DNA of 64,000 nt from Seohaeicola saemankumensis. GTDB lineage: Bacteria > Pseudomonadota > Alphaproteobacteria > Rhodobacterales > Rhodobacteraceae. This document shows positions 1 to 10,399 of the stretch, in pieces (position 1 is the first letter of the stretch; each line of letters starts with the position of its first letter). The stretch spans positions 186,001-250,000 of the forward strand of contig NZ_JAINWI010000014.1 in assembly GCF_021021435.1 (NCBI RefSeq). The letters run 5' to 3'. Below the pieces are notes generated by a model. That model was not told the origin of the DNA. It worked only from the letters and a program-made list of their open reading frames with translations, and made no database searches. The translations under genes were made by a program, and so were the position numbers.

Positions 1-321
1 GAGCTTGGCACCACCGATCAGGTCTTCAGCCCGCCCTATCATCCCTATACCGAGGCGCTATTGTCAGCGGTGCCCATCGCCGATACCCGCGTGACAAAAA
101 AGCATATTGTGCTGGAAGGCGATATCCCTTCAGCCATGAACCCGCCACCCGGTTGTCCGTTCCAGACGCGCTGCGGCTGGAAAACACGCGTGCCGGACGG
201 CTTGTGCGACCGCGAAGTGCCGCCGCAACGGACATTAGCCGAGGGGCACCAGATCAAATGCCATCTGCCCGACAAGGAACTGGCCACGATGGTGCCGGTC
301 ATCCAGATCGCCGCGGAATGA
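1..321 (+). CDS. Oligopeptide/dipeptide ABC transporter ATP-binding protein, C-terminal end (partial)
   Basis: The frame is open from base 1 and ends in TGA, so only the last ~106 residues are present. Visible are the post-ATPase motifs of the DppD/DppF/OppF group: VFSPPYHPYTEALLSAVP followed by LEGDIP and PPPGCPFQTRC, which is the oligo_HPY C-terminal extension with its Cys pair. The Walker and signature motifs lie left of the window. The family energises peptide uptake at the inner membrane. The substrate cannot be told from this fragment, and other OppF-like substrates such as nickel or glycosides are possible. Confidence 0.85.
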   Translation, partial: ELGTTDQVFSPPYHPYTEALLSAVPIADTRVTKKHIVLEGDIPSAMNPPPGCPFQTRCGWKTRVPDGLCDREVPPQRTLAEGHQIKCHLPDKELATMVPVIQIAAE

Positions 322-325
322 CCCT

Positions 326-676
326 GTGCCGGATTTCGCCCCCCTGCCAGCACTTCCCTATTTTGCGGTGATCTTCACCGCACAGCGGGCCGAGGGCGAT
401 CACGGCTATACCGCCATGGCCGACCGGATGAGCGATATGGCCCTGTCCAGTCCGGGATGTCTGGGGATGGAAAGCACCCGCCACGCAGGCGGCTTCGGAA
501 TCACCGTCAGCTACTGGCGTGACGAGGCGTCGATCCTTGCATGGAAGGCGGATGCGCAGCATCTGGTGGCGCAGCAATTAGGGCAGGATCGCTGGTATAC
601 GCATTACAACCTGCGGGTGGCACTTGTAGAGCGGCATTATAGCGGCCCAGAGGGGCGCGCACCCGTCAGGGATTAG
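326..676 (+). CDS. Antibiotic-biosynthesis-monooxygenase-like (ABM fold) small protein
   Basis: A 116-residue ORF starting at GTG, five bases after the transporter stop, so probably co-transcribed with it. The segment [16 protein letters not shown], then [12 protein letters not shown] and [16 protein letters not shown], matches the heme-degrading/ABM-like dimeric ferredoxin-fold pattern, where a Trp-containing helix follows the second strand. Such proteins are often monooxygenases or stress proteins; no specific substrate can be inferred. The start is uncertain, because a second GTG at 368 also begins in frame at the first core strand. The 3' end overlaps the convergent transglycosylase gene by 4 bp. 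Confidence 0.65.
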   Translation: MPDFAPLPALPYFAVIFTAQRAEGDHGYTAMADRMSDMALSSPGCLGMESTRHAGGFGITVSYWRDEASILAWKADAQHLVAQQLGQDRWYTHYNLRVALVERHYSGPEGRAPVRD

Positions 677-1263
677 CCGCCCCAGATCACCTTGACGTAA
701 TTCTGGGTCTCGCGGTAGGGCGGCACGCCGCCATGTTTCTTTACCGCGCCCGGCCCCGCATTATAGGCCGCCAGCGCCAGCCGCCAGTTGCCGAAATCGC
801 GATATTGCTGCATCAGGTAGCGCGCCCCGCCATCAAGGTTTTCGTAAGGGTCATTCGGATCAACCCGCAACAGACGCGCTGTCTGCGGCATCAACTGCGC
901 CAGTCCCAGCGCGCCCTTGTGCGATACCGCCTTTGGGTTGAACCCCGATTCCTGCTGCACCAGTTTCAAAAACAGATCTTCGGGCACACCGTGGCGGCGC
1001 GCGGCATCGCGGGCCATCGCCAGATAGGGCCCCTTGTAGCGCCCGTTATAGGCAGGCCCGCCTGATCCCCATTTCGTGGGTGTCATCACGCTGGGCGGTT
1101 GCAGCCTGACCGAGTTGTTGTATTGCGACTTGGCCCGTGTATCGAGTATCTTGGTCTGCGAAGCGAAGAGCTTGACCCGCGACTGGGTCGATATCGTATC
1201 GGCCTGCACAGCCCCGGTAAGGCCAATTGCCACAATGGCCGCCCCTGCGACTCCTCTGATCAT
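673..1263 (-). CDS. Lytic transglycosylase, SLT family
   Basis: A 196-residue periplasmic protein. Residues 1-21 form a signal peptide ending in a VQA-D type cleavage site. The soluble lytic transglycosylase domain covers about 82-196. Its catalytic glutamate is E105 in QQESGFNP, followed by [10 protein letters not shown] (117-126) and [10 protein letters not shown] (165-174), the substrate-groove motifs. The enzyme should cleave the MurNAc-GlcNAc bond of peptidoglycan to give 1,6-anhydro ends. At this size it is a minimal catalytic form without LysM or other binding domains. It is a single gene whose stop overlaps the end of the convergent small ORF. Confidence 0.88.
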   Translation of the reverse strand: MIRGVAGAAIVAIGLTGAVQADTISTQSRVKLFASQTKILDTRAKSQYNNSVRLQPPSVMTPTKWGSGGPAYNGRYKGPYLAMARDAARRHGVPEDLFLKLVQQESGFNPKAVSHKGALGLAQLMPQTARLLRVDPNDPYENLDGGARYLMQQYRDFGNWRLALAAYNAGPGAVKKHGGVPPYRETQNYVKVIWGG

Positions 1264-1476
1264 GTCACACCGCCCCGTTTGTCATCGGGCAGGACTATAC
1301 CGCCTCTGACAGGTTTTTCCACCCTTTTGCAGCCTCGCAGCCACCGGTCGTATTGGCGCCCCAGTGCTTTTAGCGGTTGTTCCGATGTTAGGCGTGTTTT
1401 AACCATGTTGCATGACAACAAAGGGCGTGATCCACGGGTCACCCAAACCCAAACACAGATTCGACGGGAGAGATTC

Positions 1477-1980
1477 ATGGCCGGCTCGGTAAACAAGGTA
1501 ATTCTGATCGGCAATCTGGGGCGCGACCCCGAGGTGCGGACCTTCCAGAATGGCGGCAAGGTGTGCAACCTGCGGATCGCCACATCGGAACAGTGGAAAG
1601 ACAAGCAGTCGGGTGAACGCAAAGAGCGCACCGAATGGCACACCGTCGCAGTGTTTCAGGAAGGCCTCGTGCGCATCTGCGAGCAATTTCTGAAAAAAGG
1701 TTCAAAGGTTTATATCGAGGGCAAACTGCAAACCCGCAAATGGCAGGACCAGAGCGGCGCCGACCGCTATTCCACCGAAGTGGTGCTGCAAGGCTATGAC
1801 GGCACGCTGACCATGTTGGACGGCCCATCGGGGGGTGGTGGCGGTGGTGGCAACCAGTCCTCTGGCGGCGGCGGTGGCCATGATTACCCGGGCGATTACG
1901 GTGGCGGCTATGACAGCGGCCCCTCGCAGGGCGGCGGCCGCGCGCCCTCGCGCGATATCGACGATGAAATCCCGTTCTGA
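1477..1980 (+). CDS. ssb: Single-stranded DNA-binding protein (chromosomal)
   Basis: A 167-residue protein. The N-terminal OB fold (about 1-110) opens with [16 protein letters not shown] and contains [10 protein letters not shown] glycine-rich linker follows, and the acidic tip ends DDEIPF, the standard partner-binding tail. I chose ATG 1477 over the in-frame upstream extension because family homology begins there and GGGAGAG lies just upstream. It coats ssDNA in replication, repair and recombination. A second, unrelated SSB is encoded in the phage-like region at 58527-58928. Confidence 0.95.
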   Translation: MAGSVNKVILIGNLGRDPEVRTFQNGGKVCNLRIATSEQWKDKQSGERKERTEWHTVAVFQEGLVRICEQFLKKGSKVYIEGKLQTRKWQDQSGADRYSTEVVLQGYDGTLTMLDGPSGGGGGGGNQSSGGGGGHDYPGDYGGGYDSGPSQGGGRAPSRDIDDEIPF

Positions 1981-1991
1981 TGACTGTATCC

Positions 1992-2015
1992 AAGGGCCTG
2001 CAATAGCGGGCCCTT
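1992..2015 (+). terminator. Hairpin downstream of ssb
   Basis: Arms AAGGGCC (1992-1998) and GGCCCTT (2009-2015) enclose a 10-nt loop twelve bases after the ssb stop. Only a short T-run follows, so termination would be weak, or the hairpin may only stabilise the 3' end. Confidence 0.5.
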
Positions 2016-2069
2016 TGCGCATCACGACCAGACGTGTACAGATAATGGAACTGAACCGAGGAAGCTGAA

Positions 2070-3158
2070 ATGCCGTGGTCCTTTCCCATCGCAAGATTGT
2101 TCGGTTCAGAGTTACGCGTGCATGCGACTTTCTTTCTGATCCTGATCTGGATCGGATGGATCGGCTATAATCAGGGCGGCGCGCCTGCTGCGGTCGAGAA
2201 TCTTCTGTTTATCCTCGCGCTCTTTGCCTGCGTCGTGGCCCATGAATACGGCCATGCCCTGATGGCGCGCCGCTATGGAATCCGCACGCCCGATATCACG
2301 CTATTGCCCATCGGCGGGTTGGCGCGGCTGGAACGCATGCCGGAAAAGCCAGCACAGGAAATCGCCGTGGCGCTGGCGGGGCCTGCGGTGAATATCGTGA
2401 TCTGGGCCGTGCTGATGCTGGCGCTGGGCGGACAAGCCGCTCCGATGGACGGGGTCCTGAGTTCCGAAGGCAGCCTGAGCGGGTTTCTGGCACGACTTGC
2501 AGGGTTGAACCTGTTTCTGGCCGTATTCAACATGTTGCCAGCCTTTCCGATGGATGGCGGGCGCGTCTTGCGCGCGGCCTTGGCCACCCGGATGGGACGG
2601 GTCCGCGCGACGGAATTGGCCGCGATGGCGGGGCGCACCCTTGCCTTTGGCCTGGGGTTTCTGGGGCTGATGTCCGGCAATCCGGTGCTGATCCTGATTG
2701 CAGTCTTTATCTTCATCGCCGCAGGGGCCGAAGCGCAGGATGTGTCGATGCGCGCCCTGTCGAAACGGTTTTCGGCACGCGACGCGATGATCACATCCTA
2801 TGAATTCCTTGGCCCCGACGACACGCTGCATTCTGCGGGGCAAGCGTTGATCCGCACGACACAGCATGAATTTCCGGTGCTGGACACAAGCGGGCGCCCG
2901 ATGGGCTTGCTGACCCGCCAAAGCATTCTGGCCAGTGTCGGTGATCCCGCCGCCACCATGACACGGATGAGCGCGCTGGAACTGGCCCCGCTGCCCTGCA
3001 TCCCCTTGAAGGCACCGCTTGTCGATCTGCTGGACCTGATGCACCAGAAAAACGCCGCAGCCGTTGCCGTCTGCGCGCCGGACCAGCGGGTGCTGGGCTA
3101 TGTCACGCGCGAAAATCTGGGCGAGTTGATGATTCTGCACAGCCGCGATACAGTCTGA
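2070..3158 (+). CDS. Site-2 protease family zinc metalloprotease with CBS domains (M50B)
   Basis: A 362-residue inner-membrane protein. Several hydrophobic helices carry the zinc site HEYGH (58-62) in VVAHEYGHALMARRYG and the third ligand in NMLPAFPMDGGRV (Asn154, Asp162). After about residue 235 there is a cytosolic tandem-CBS module, which in this family senses adenine nucleotides. The usual role is intramembrane cleavage of membrane-bound regulators; the target is unknown. The gene follows ssb by ~90 bp and has its own terminator-like hairpin downstream. Start ATG 2070 follows GAGGAAG. Confidence 0.9.
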   Translation: MPWSFPIARLFGSELRVHATFFLILIWIGWIGYNQGGAPAAVENLLFILALFACVVAHEYGHALMARRYGIRTPDITLLPIGGLARLERMPEKPAQEIAVALAGPAVNIVIWAVLMLALGGQAAPMDGVLSSEGSLSGFLARLAGLNLFLAVFNMLPAFPMDGGRVLRAALATRMGRVRATELAAMAGRTLAFGLGFLGLMSGNPVLILIAVFIFIAAGAEAQDVSMRALSKRFSARDAMITSYEFLGPDDTLHSAGQALIRTTQHEFPVLDTSGRPMGLLTRQSILASVGDPAATMTRMSALELAPLPCIPLKAPLVDLLDLMHQKNAAAVAVCAPDQRVLGYVTRENLGELMILHSRDTV

Positions 3159-3197
3159 CGCAACAGAGTCGCGCTGCATCGCAGAAAAAAGTTGCTC

Positions 3198-3235
3198 CAA
3201 AGGGCGGTAGCGCCCTTTGAGGCTGGCCTTTTTTT
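3198..3235 (+). terminator. Terminator-like hairpin between the M50 gene and typA
   Basis: A perfect 9-bp stem, CAAAGGGCG (3198-3206) with CGCCCTTTG (3211-3219) and a GTAG loop, is followed after nine bases by a run of seven T (3229-3235). It lies after the M50 stop and before typA. Confidence 0.6.
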
Positions 3236-3281
3236 CAAATGCGGTATACCTCGCGGCCAAACATCCCCCAAAGGACAGACA

Positions 3282-5102
3282 ATGGACCTGCGAAATATCG
3301 CCATTATCGCGCATGTGGACCACGGCAAAACGACGCTTGTGGACGAACTGCTCAAACAATCCGGTACTTACCGGGAGAACCAGGCGACAACCGAACGCGC
3401 CATGGACAGCAACGATCTGGAACGTGAACGCGGCATTACCATTCTGGCCAAGAATACGTCGGTCGAATGGAAAGGCACACGGATCAATATCGTCGACACC
3501 CCCGGTCACGCCGATTTCGGTGGCGAGGTCGAGCGTATCCTGTCGATGGTCGATGGTGTCTGCCTGCTGGTCGATGCAGCCGAAGGGCCGATGCCGCAGA
3601 CAAAATTCGTGACGGCCAAGGCGCTGGCACTGGGTCTGCGCCCCATCGTGATCCTGAACAAGGTCGACAAGCCCGACGCCGAACCCGACCGCGCGCTGGA
3701 TGAATGTTTCGACCTTTTCGCCAATCTTGGTGCCAATGACGACCAACTGGATTTCCCGCATCTTTACGCCTCGGGCCGCTCGGGTTGGGCTGACGCGACA
3801 CTTGACGGTCCCCGCAAGGATCTGTCGGCGCTGTTCAAACTGGTTGTGAACCACGTCCCGGCCCCCAAGCAGCAGAAACACACGGACGAACCGTTCCGCA
3901 TGCTGGCCACCACGCTTGGCTCTGACCCGTTTGTCGGTCGCATCCTGACAGGTCGCGTCGAATCAGGCCGACTCAAGGTTGGGGCGACGGTGCAGGCGCT
4001 CTCACGCATCGGTCAGAAAATCGAACAGTTCCGCGTCACCCGCGTGCAGGCCTTCCGCGGCCTCGGCCAGCAGGATATCGACGAGGCCGTGGCTGGCGAC
4101 ATCGTGAGCCTTGCAGGTATGACCAAAGCGACCGTGGCCGATACAATCTGCGCTCTGGCGGTGGATGTGCCCCTGCCCGCCCAGCCGATTGATCCGCCCA
4201 CCATCACCGTGACCTTCGGCATCAATGACAGCCCGCTGGCGGGTCGTGACGGCAAAAAGGTTCAGTCCCGCGTCATCCGCGAGCGTCTGATGAAAGAAGC
4301 CGAATCGAACGTGGCCATCAAGATCACCGACACACCGGGCGGCGAAGCTTTCGAGGTTGCCGGCCGCGGCGAACTCCAGATGGGCGTTCTGATCGAGAAC
4401 ATGCGCCGCGAAGGTTTCGAGTTGAGTATTTCGCGCCCGCAGGTTCTGTTCAAGGATGGTCCGAACGGCGAAAGGCTGGAACCGGTTGAAGAAGTGACCA
4501 TCGACGTGGATGACGAATATTCCGGCGCCGTGATCGAGAAAATCACCGGCGTGCGCAAAGGCGAACTGGTCGAAATGAAACCGGCAGGTGTGGGCAAGAC
4601 GCGTATCATCGCGCTGGTCCCCTCGCGCGGTTTGATCGGCTATCATGGTGAATTCCTGACCGACACGCGCGGCACAGGCGTTCTGAACCGCGTGTTCCAT
4701 GACTGGGCACCCCATAAGGGCGCGATCCCCGGTCGTCGTGCCGGTGTTCTGATCTCGATGGAGAACGGCACCTCGGTCGCTTACGCGCTGTGGAACCTTG
4801 AAGAGCGTGGTCGCATGTTCATCGGCGCACAGGCCGACGTCTATACCGGCATGATCATTGGCGAGCATAGCCGCGACAACGATCTGGAAGTAAACCCGCT
4901 GAAAGGCAAGAAGCTGACCAACGTGCGCGCCTCTGGCACAGACGAAGCCGTCCGCCTGACCACGCCGATCACGATGACGCTGGAACAGGCCATCGCCTAT
5001 ATCGACGACGACGAACTTGTCGAGGTCACGCCGAACTCGATCCGTCTGCGTAAACGCTATCTGGACCCGCATGAGCGCAAGCGCATGTCGCGGTCTTCCT
5101 GA
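3282..5102 (+). CDS. typA: Translational GTPase TypA/BipA
   Basis: A 606-residue ribosome-binding GTPase of normal length. The G1 motif [10 protein letters not shown] is at residues 10-19, the RGITI switch-I segment and [14 protein letters not shown] (G3) follow, and NKVD is G4. EF-G-like domains II, III and V come next, then the TypA-specific C-terminal domain with [19 protein letters not shown]. It is needed for ribosome assembly and growth under stress such as cold. ATG 3282 gives the canonical N terminus and follows AAAGGACAG; the longer in-frame ORF lacks homology. Confidence 0.96.
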   Translation: MDLRNIAIIAHVDHGKTTLVDELLKQSGTYRENQATTERAMDSNDLERERGITILAKNTSVEWKGTRINIVDTPGHADFGGEVERILSMVDGVCLLVDAAEGPMPQTKFVTAKALALGLRPIVILNKVDKPDAEPDRALDECFDLFANLGANDDQLDFPHLYASGRSGWADATLDGPRKDLSALFKLVVNHVPAPKQQKHTDEPFRMLATTLGSDPFVGRILTGRVESGRLKVGATVQALSRIGQKIEQFRVTRVQAFRGLGQQDIDEAVAGDIVSLAGMTKATVADTICALAVDVPLPAQPIDPPTITVTFGINDSPLAGRDGKKVQSRVIRERLMKEAESNVAIKITDTPGGEAFEVAGRGELQMGVLIENMRREGFELSISRPQVLFKDGPNGERLEPVEEVTIDVDDEYSGAVIEKITGVRKGELVEMKPAGVGKTRIIALVPSRGLIGYHGEFLTDTRGTGVLNRVFHDWAPHKGAIPGRRAGVLISMENGTSVAYALWNLEERGRMFIGAQADVYTGMIIGEHSRDNDLEVNPLKGKKLTNVRASGTDEAVRLTTPITMTLEQAIAYIDDDELVEVTPNSIRLRKRYLDPHERKRMSRSS

Positions 5103-5108
5103 ACGATC

Positions 5109-5139
5109 TGTCAGGGCGCGATTGTGACGCGCCCTGACA
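5109..5139. terminator. 12-bp hairpin shared by convergent typA and phosphatase genes
   Basis: TGTCAGGGCGCG (5109-5120) pairs perfectly with CGCGCCCTGACA (5128-5139) across a 7-nt loop. It starts seven bases after the typA stop and lies inside the last codons of the convergent phosphatase gene, so one element may end both transcripts. There is no long U-tract on either side. Confidence 0.6.
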
Positions 5140-5662
5140 CTTCCAGCCCGCCATCCTTGCGGTGCTGGACCACGACAATCGCGCCCGAGGGCAGCGTTTC
5201 CCCCGTCAAGGCAGTGATATTGACCTGATGGGTCACCAGCAGCACCCGCGCATCCCTCGGCAGGCCCGCAAGCGCGCCAAGCGCGTCCTGTGTCTGCGCT
5301 TGAGGATTCCCCCGTCCAGCGAAGAACGAATGCAGGAATGGCCGTATCTCGACCGGTCCCATGTCCAGCAGCGCCGCAGTGTCATAGGCGCGGCACCAGC
5401 CGCTTGACCATATGTAATCAAATTCAATGTCTTGCGCGCGCAACGCCTCTCCGATCCGGCGCGCCTGAACGCGGCCTGTATCATCCAGGTTGCGTTGCGT
5501 AGAACAATCATCCAGGCGGAAACCCGCTGGATCACCTGTGCCGGGGGCCAGGGCATGCCGCATCAAAGCAACACTACCCGACTGTCTCAGCGCATCCCAA
5601 TCCTGCGCGGCAAGGCTTGCGGGAAAAAGTCCGGTCAAGAGGGCAAGGACGCGCAACAGCAT
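5111..5662 (-). CDS. Secreted histidine phosphatase family protein
   Basis: A 183-residue protein with a signal peptide (about 1-20, SLAAQ-DW). The histidine-phosphatase signature is degenerate at the RHG motif: LMRHALAPG has Arg35-His36 followed by Ala instead of Gly. Supporting motifs are the downstream SSGWCRAYDTA segment and VTHQVNITALTG with the second catalytic His. It probably hydrolyses phosphate esters in the periplasm; the substrate is unknown. The gene is monocistronic and convergent with typA. Confidence 0.75.
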   Translation of the reverse strand: MLLRVLALLTGLFPASLAAQDWDALRQSGSVALMRHALAPGTGDPAGFRLDDCSTQRNLDDTGRVQARRIGEALRAQDIEFDYIWSSGWCRAYDTAALLDMGPVEIRPFLHSFFAGRGNPQAQTQDALGALAGLPRDARVLLVTHQVNITALTGETLPSGAIVVVQHRKDGGLEVSGRVTIAP

Positions 5663-5740
5663 AGTGAGCCTTTCGGAAACGGTTTTCCGAAAGCTAGGCC
5701 AGAGCTTGCGCCGGTCCAGTCACAAGAGCGGCGACACAGT

Positions 5741-6028
5741 CTATTCGGTGATTTCGACGATCACTAACTCGCGCTCGGACGCGCCGCGCGCATGGCTCAA
5801 CGCCTCCTGATACTCGGGCGAGTGATAGCAGGCCTCGGCCGCCTCGACCGACGGAAAGCGCGCGACGACATTGCGGGGACGCTCCTTGCCCTCAAGCTGC
5901 ACGAAACGGCCACCGCGCGCGATAAAGGCACCGCCATGTTTGGCAATCGCAGGGCCTGCCAAAGCTGCGTAGCGGCCATAGGCGTCTGTATCAGTGACAG
6001 TGACATGGGCGATCCAGAGTGCGCTCAT
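5741..6028 (-). CDS. DUF1330 family protein (first of a pair)
   Basis: A 95-residue dimeric ferredoxin-like protein: MSALWIAHVTVTDTDAYGRYA, then GGAFIARGG, then ARFPSVEAAEACYHSPEYQEAL. This order (strand-helix, GG-x-FLARGG, FPS..A..WY.SPEYQ) defines DUF1330. No biochemical activity is established for the family. It lies 22 bp downstream of a second DUF1330 gene in the same direction, behind alaS. The paralogues differ enough to be an old duplication. Confidence 0.85.
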   Translation of the reverse strand: MSALWIAHVTVTDTDAYGRYAALAGPAIAKHGGAFIARGGRFVQLEGKERPRNVVARFPSVEAAEACYHSPEYQEALSHARGASERELVIVEITE

Positions 6029-6050
6029 TTTTCAGTTCCTTTCGGGATTT

Positions 6051-6335
6051 TCAAACGCCGTCCACGATCACCAGATCGCGGCGACTGCTCCGCAGGGCTA
6101 TCGGCAGGATCGCCTGATATTCCGGCGAATGATACCAGTCCAGCGCCTGCTGGCGTGTGGGAAAGCTGATCAGCACATGACGGTCAGGGCCACTGCCCTC
6201 GACCTGCGTCATCGCACCGCCTTTGGCCAGAAAAGTACCGCCCGCCTTTTCAGCCAGCGCCACGGTCTGGCTGGCGTAGAGTTTGTAATCTTCGAGGTCG
6301 GTCACGTCGATCCGCGCGATGATATAGGCCGTCAT
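6051..6335 (-). CDS. DUF1330 family protein (second of a pair)
   Basis: A 94-residue protein beginning MTAYIIARIDVTDLEDY at ATG 6335, with GGTFLAKGG and SFPTRQQALDWYHSPEYQ. I chose the start because GAGGAGAAG lies 4-12 bases upstream and homology begins here; the longer frame runs into alaS. The gap to the alaS stop is 13 bp, so alaS and the two DUF1330 genes are probably one transcript. Confidence 0.87.
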   Translation of the reverse strand: MTAYIIARIDVTDLEDYKLYASQTVALAEKAGGTFLAKGGAMTQVEGSGPDRHVLISFPTRQQALDWYHSPEYQAILPIALRSSRRDLVIVDGV

Positions 6336-6348
6336 TTCCGTCTTCTCC

Positions 6349-9009
6349 TCAAGCACCCAGTAGCTTTTCAACAGCAGCCACAGCCGCAGCAGCATTCGCG
6401 GCATCAGCCCCGCCGCCCTGTGCCAAATCGGGACGACCACCACCGCCTTTGCCGCCCAATTCGGCCACAGCCACGCGCACCATATCGACCGCCGACACGC
6501 CGGCTGTCAGATCGGAGGTCACACCAGCCGCCACCGCCGCTTTGCCATCAGCATCCGCGATCAGAAGCACGGCGCCACTACCAAGGCGTTGCTTGTAATC
6601 ATCAACAAGCGCTGGCAAATCCTTGCCCGATACGCCTGACATCACCTGAGAAACAAACCGCACGCCGTTGATTTCTTTTACATCTTGTGCTCCGCCCTGT
6701 CCGGCACCGCCCGACATCGCCAACTCGCGACGCAGTTGCGCCACCTCATTCGACAGGGCTCGCCTTTCGTCCAGAAGTGCGCGCAAACGCTCCGCCAGAT
6801 CGGCAGGCTGCGCCTTCAAAGTTTCGCTGACCTGCGCCAATCGCTGCTGATCGGCGCGAATATGGGCCACCGCCGCCTCGCCGGTCAATGCCTCGATCCG
6901 GCGCACACCAGCACTTGAGGCGCTGTCCCCAAGGATCACACAAACGCCGATATCGCCGGTGCGCGCCACATGGGTGCCGCCGCAAAGCTCGATCGACCAG
7001 GTCTTGCCGTCATGGCCCTTGCCGGTATCGGCACGTCCCATGGACACGACACGCACCTCGTCGCCATATTTCTCTCCGAACAGGGCCTGCGCCCCGATCG
7101 CGCGGGCATCATCCGGCGTCATGATACGGGTTTCGACCGGACTGTTCTGCCGGATGAACGCGTTGACCTGTGTGCCGACATGGGCCAGTTCCTCGGCGCT
7201 CAACGCCTTGGAGTGGCTGAAATCGAAGCGTAACCTGTCCGGCGCATTCAGCGATCCGCGCTGTGCTACGTGATCGCCCAATGTTTCGCGCAGCGCTTCG
7301 TGCAGCAGATGGGTCGCGGAATGATGCGCGCGGATCGCCGCGCGGCGCGCATGGTCCACCTCAAGCACACCATGCCCGCCAACGGCAATCTCGCCTTCGA
7401 CCACTTCGCCGAAATGAATGAAAACCCCTGCCGATTTACGCGTATCTGTGATCCTGACCAGCGTGCCGTTGCCACGCAGGTAACCGGTATCGCCGACCTG
7501 TCCGCCGCTTTCGGCATAAAAGGGCGTCTGGTTCATCACGATCTGGACGCTTTCGCCCGCTTTGGCCGACGCGACAGACGCTCCGTCGCGCACCAGCGCC
7601 ATGATCTGGCCCTCGGCGGTTTCGGTATCATAGCCCAGAAAATCCGTGGCACCGTGCGTATCGGCCAGATCGAACCAGATCGTGGCATCCGCGGCCTCGC
7701 CGCTGCCCGACCATGCCGCGCGCGCCTTGGCCTTTTGGGCCTGCATTGCGGATTCGAATCCAGCCGTATCGACAGAGCGACCCTTTTCGCGCAATGCATC
7801 CTGCGTCAGGTCCAGCGGAAACCCGAATGTGTCGTAAAGCTTGAACGCCGCCTCACCGGGCAGGGCCGCATCTTCGGGCAGACCGGCCAGTTCATCATCC
7901 AGCAGGCGCAGGCCACGATCCAGCGTCTGCTTGAAACGTGTCTCTTCAAGGCGCAATGTCTCTTCGATCAGCGCCTGAGCGCGGCCTAATTCTGGATAAG
8001 CCGCACCCATCTGCCGCACCAAGGCTGGCACCAGTTGGTGCATGACAGGGTCCTTGGCCCCCAGCAAATGCGCATGACGCATCGCGCGCCGCATGATCCG
8101 GCGCAGCACATAGCCGCGCCCGTCATTCGACGGCATCACACCATCCGCGATCAGGAAAGAGGTTGACCGCAAATGATCCGCAATCACGCGGTGATGCGTC
8201 TTGCCCGGCCCGTCAGGATCGGTCGAAGTGGCATTGGCGCTGGCTTCGATCAAGCTGCGGATCAGATCGGTCGCGTAGTTGTCATTGGTGCCCTGCAGCA
8301 GCGCGGCGACCCGTTCGATCCCCATGCCGGTGTCGATGGACTGCGCCGCCAGTTCGCGGCGGCTGCCATCCTCGAACTGCTCGTATTGCATGAAAACAAG
8401 GTTCCATATCTCGACAAAACGGTCGCCATCCTCATCCGGACTCCCCGGAGGGCCGCCCCAGATATGGTCGCCATGATCAAAGAAAATCTCGGTACAAGGA
8501 CCGCAAGGACCGGTCGGCCCCATCATCCAGAAATTGTCATTCGTGGGAATGCGGATGATCCGGTCATCCGTCAGCCCTGCGACCTTCTTCCAGATCGCCG
8601 CCGCCTCGTCATCGGTGTGATAGACCGTGACCAGCAACCGGTCCTTGGGAATGTCGAATTCCTTTGTCAGCAATTCCCACGCAAAAGGGATCGCTTCGGT
8701 CTTGAAATAATCACCAAAGCTGAAATTGCCCAGCATCTCGAAAAACGTATGGTGACGCGCTGTATAGCCGACATTGTCCAGATCGTTATGCTTGCCGCCC
8801 GCGCGCACGCATTTCTGTGCGGAGGTCGCGCGCTTGTAGTCGCGATGCTCGACGCCTGTGAACAGGTTCTTGAATTGCACCATGCCCGAATTGGCAAACA
8901 TCAGCGTCGGATCGTTGCGCGGCACAAGCGGGCTTGAGGGGACAACCTCATGCCCCTGTTTGGCGAAATAGGACAGAAAAGTTGAGCGGATATCGTTCAG
9001 CGTAGGCAT
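6349..9009 (-). CDS. alaS: Alanine--tRNA ligase
   Basis: An 886-residue class II synthetase. The N-terminal catalytic domain begins [20 protein letters not shown] and includes motif 1-3 segments such as [13 protein letters not shown]. The editing domain has zinc-binding [13 protein letters not shown] and ELCGGTHV. The C-terminal part ends in the glycine-rich DHHA1 region ([16 protein letters not shown]). It charges tRNA-Ala and deacylates Ser/Gly mischarged tRNA. I prefer ATG 9009; a TTG at 9033 would add eight residues with no family support. Confidence 0.96.
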   Translation of the reverse strand: MPTLNDIRSTFLSYFAKQGHEVVPSSPLVPRNDPTLMFANSGMVQFKNLFTGVEHRDYKRATSAQKCVRAGGKHNDLDNVGYTARHHTFFEMLGNFSFGDYFKTEAIPFAWELLTKEFDIPKDRLLVTVYHTDDEAAAIWKKVAGLTDDRIIRIPTNDNFWMMGPTGPCGPCTEIFFDHGDHIWGGPPGSPDEDGDRFVEIWNLVFMQYEQFEDGSRRELAAQSIDTGMGIERVAALLQGTNDNYATDLIRSLIEASANATSTDPDGPGKTHHRVIADHLRSTSFLIADGVMPSNDGRGYVLRRIMRRAMRHAHLLGAKDPVMHQLVPALVRQMGAAYPELGRAQALIEETLRLEETRFKQTLDRGLRLLDDELAGLPEDAALPGEAAFKLYDTFGFPLDLTQDALREKGRSVDTAGFESAMQAQKAKARAAWSGSGEAADATIWFDLADTHGATDFLGYDTETAEGQIMALVRDGASVASAKAGESVQIVMNQTPFYAESGGQVGDTGYLRGNGTLVRITDTRKSAGVFIHFGEVVEGEIAVGGHGVLEVDHARRAAIRAHHSATHLLHEALRETLGDHVAQRGSLNAPDRLRFDFSHSKALSAEELAHVGTQVNAFIRQNSPVETRIMTPDDARAIGAQALFGEKYGDEVRVVSMGRADTGKGHDGKTWSIELCGGTHVARTGDIGVCVILGDSASSAGVRRIEALTGEAAVAHIRADQQRLAQVSETLKAQPADLAERLRALLDERRALSNEVAQLRRELAMSGGAGQGGAQDVKEINGVRFVSQVMSGVSGKDLPALVDDYKQRLGSGAVLLIADADGKAAVAAGVTSDLTAGVSAVDMVRVAVAELGGKGGGGRPDLAQGGGADAANAAAAVAAVEKLLGA

Positions 9010-9103
9010 GAGTGGACTTTCCGGCGGGTTCAAGGGTTTGCGCTGATGTAACGGTCAGGCGCGCCCCTGTCCACAGGTGCATCATGTCGCGCGGTCCACA
9101 AAT

Positions 9104-9133
9104 GCAAAAGGCCCGTCCTTTCGGGCGGGCCTT
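9104..9133 (-). terminator. Rho-independent terminator of recA
   Basis: On the minus strand AAGGCCCG pairs with CGGGCCTT, extended by further GC pairs around a small loop, and is followed by TTTTGCATTT. It lies 37 bp past the recA stop and ahead of alaS. Confidence 0.8.
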
Positions 9134-9169
9134 GCAATCTCATACGATCCGGTCAAGGCGCAGAACGGA

Positions 9170-10246
9170 TCAGGCTTCCAGAACCTCTGGATCGTCGCCA
9201 CCATCCGCGCCCATCGCAAATTCCAGACCATGCGAGGCGCGGATCTTGTCCTCGATCTCAAGCGCGATCTTGGGATTGTCCTTGAGGAACTGTTTGGAAT
9301 TCTCCCGTCCCTGCCCCATCCGCTCGTCACCATAGCTGAACCATGCGCCCGATTTCTCGACAACACCGGCCTTCACGCCAAGGTCCAGCAACTCGCCGGT
9401 TTTCGAGATGCCTTCGCCATACATGATGTCGAATTCCACCTGCTTGAAGGGCGGTGCCACCTTGTTTTTAACGACCTTGACGCGCGTGGCGTTCCCCACA
9501 ACCTCGTCGCGGTCCTTGATCGCGCCGATGCGGCGGATATCCAGACGCACGGAGCTGTAGAATTTGAGCGCGTTCCCGCCCGTCGTGGTTTCGGGACTGC
9601 CGAACATCACGCCGATCTTCATCCGGATCTGGTTGATGAAGATCACCATGCAGTTGGAGCGGCTGATCGAGCCTGTCAGTTTCCGCATCGCCTGGCTCAT
9701 CAGGCGGGCCTGCACACCGACATTGCTGTCGCCCATATCCCCCTCAAGCTCGCTTTTGGGGGTCAGGGCCGCAACACTGTCGACAACCACCATGCTGACC
9801 GCACCCGAGCGCACCAGCGTATCGACAATCTCAAGCGCCTGTTCGCCCGTATCGGGTTGGCTGATCAGCAGCTCTTCCAGATTGACGCCAAGTTTCTTGG
9901 CATATTGCGGATCAAGCGCGTGTTCGGCATCGACAAAGGCGCAGATACCGCCCTTTTTCTGTTCCTCGGCCACGCAATGCAGGGTCAGCGTCGTCTTGCC
10001 CGAACTTTCGGGGCCATAAATCTCGATGATGCGGCCCTTGGGCAGGCCACCGATTCCCAATGCGATATCCAGCCCCAGTGATCCGGTCGATGTCGCCTCG
10101 ATGTCGCGCATGACGTTTGCACCGCCAAGCTTCATGATCGAGCCTTTGCCGAACTGCCGTTCGATCTGGGCCAGGGCGCTGTCCAGCGCCTTCTGCTTGT
10201 CTGCGTTTTTCTTGTTATCCATTGAAAGAAGATCTGCCGTTGCCAT
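9170..10246 (-). CDS. recA: Recombinase RecA
   Basis: A 358-residue DNA recombinase of standard length. Walker A is GPESSGKTT at 78-86. The MAW segment, the L1 loop around [16 protein letters not shown], Walker B VVDS, and L2 around [22 protein letters not shown] are all intact, followed by an acidic C terminus. It forms filaments on ssDNA, carries out strand exchange and drives SOS autocleavage. A strong terminator follows. I did not find a convincing LexA box in the short upstream region. Confidence 0.97.
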   Translation of the reverse strand: MATADLLSMDNKKNADKQKALDSALAQIERQFGKGSIMKLGGANVMRDIEATSTGSLGLDIALGIGGLPKGRIIEIYGPESSGKTTLTLHCVAEEQKKGGICAFVDAEHALDPQYAKKLGVNLEELLISQPDTGEQALEIVDTLVRSGAVSMVVVDSVAALTPKSELEGDMGDSNVGVQARLMSQAMRKLTGSISRSNCMVIFINQIRMKIGVMFGSPETTTGGNALKFYSSVRLDIRRIGAIKDRDEVVGNATRVKVVKNKVAPPFKQVEFDIMYGEGISKTGELLDLGVKAGVVEKSGAWFSYGDERMGQGRENSKQFLKDNPKIALEIEDKIRASHGLEFAMGADGGDDPEVLEA

Positions 10247-10399
10247 TGTTCTGACCCCTTATTCCACACCCGGTCCCGGGCGGCAATGATTGCCTGTGTT
10301 CGCGCCTTGTTCTTCTTTGCTTTATGAGATCAAAACAAGAACATTTCAAGTTGTTTCTTTCTGACACCACTCTTGCCTATTCGGGTTAAGGAGGTGTTT

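Noticed and set aside
2301-3881. 526-codon minus-strand ORF
   Set aside because: It runs antisense to the M50 and typA genes, has no recognisable domain and is a high-GC shadow.
9010-9033. Longer alaS starting at TTG 9033
   Set aside because: ATG 9009 gives the family N terminus; the eight added residues are not conserved.
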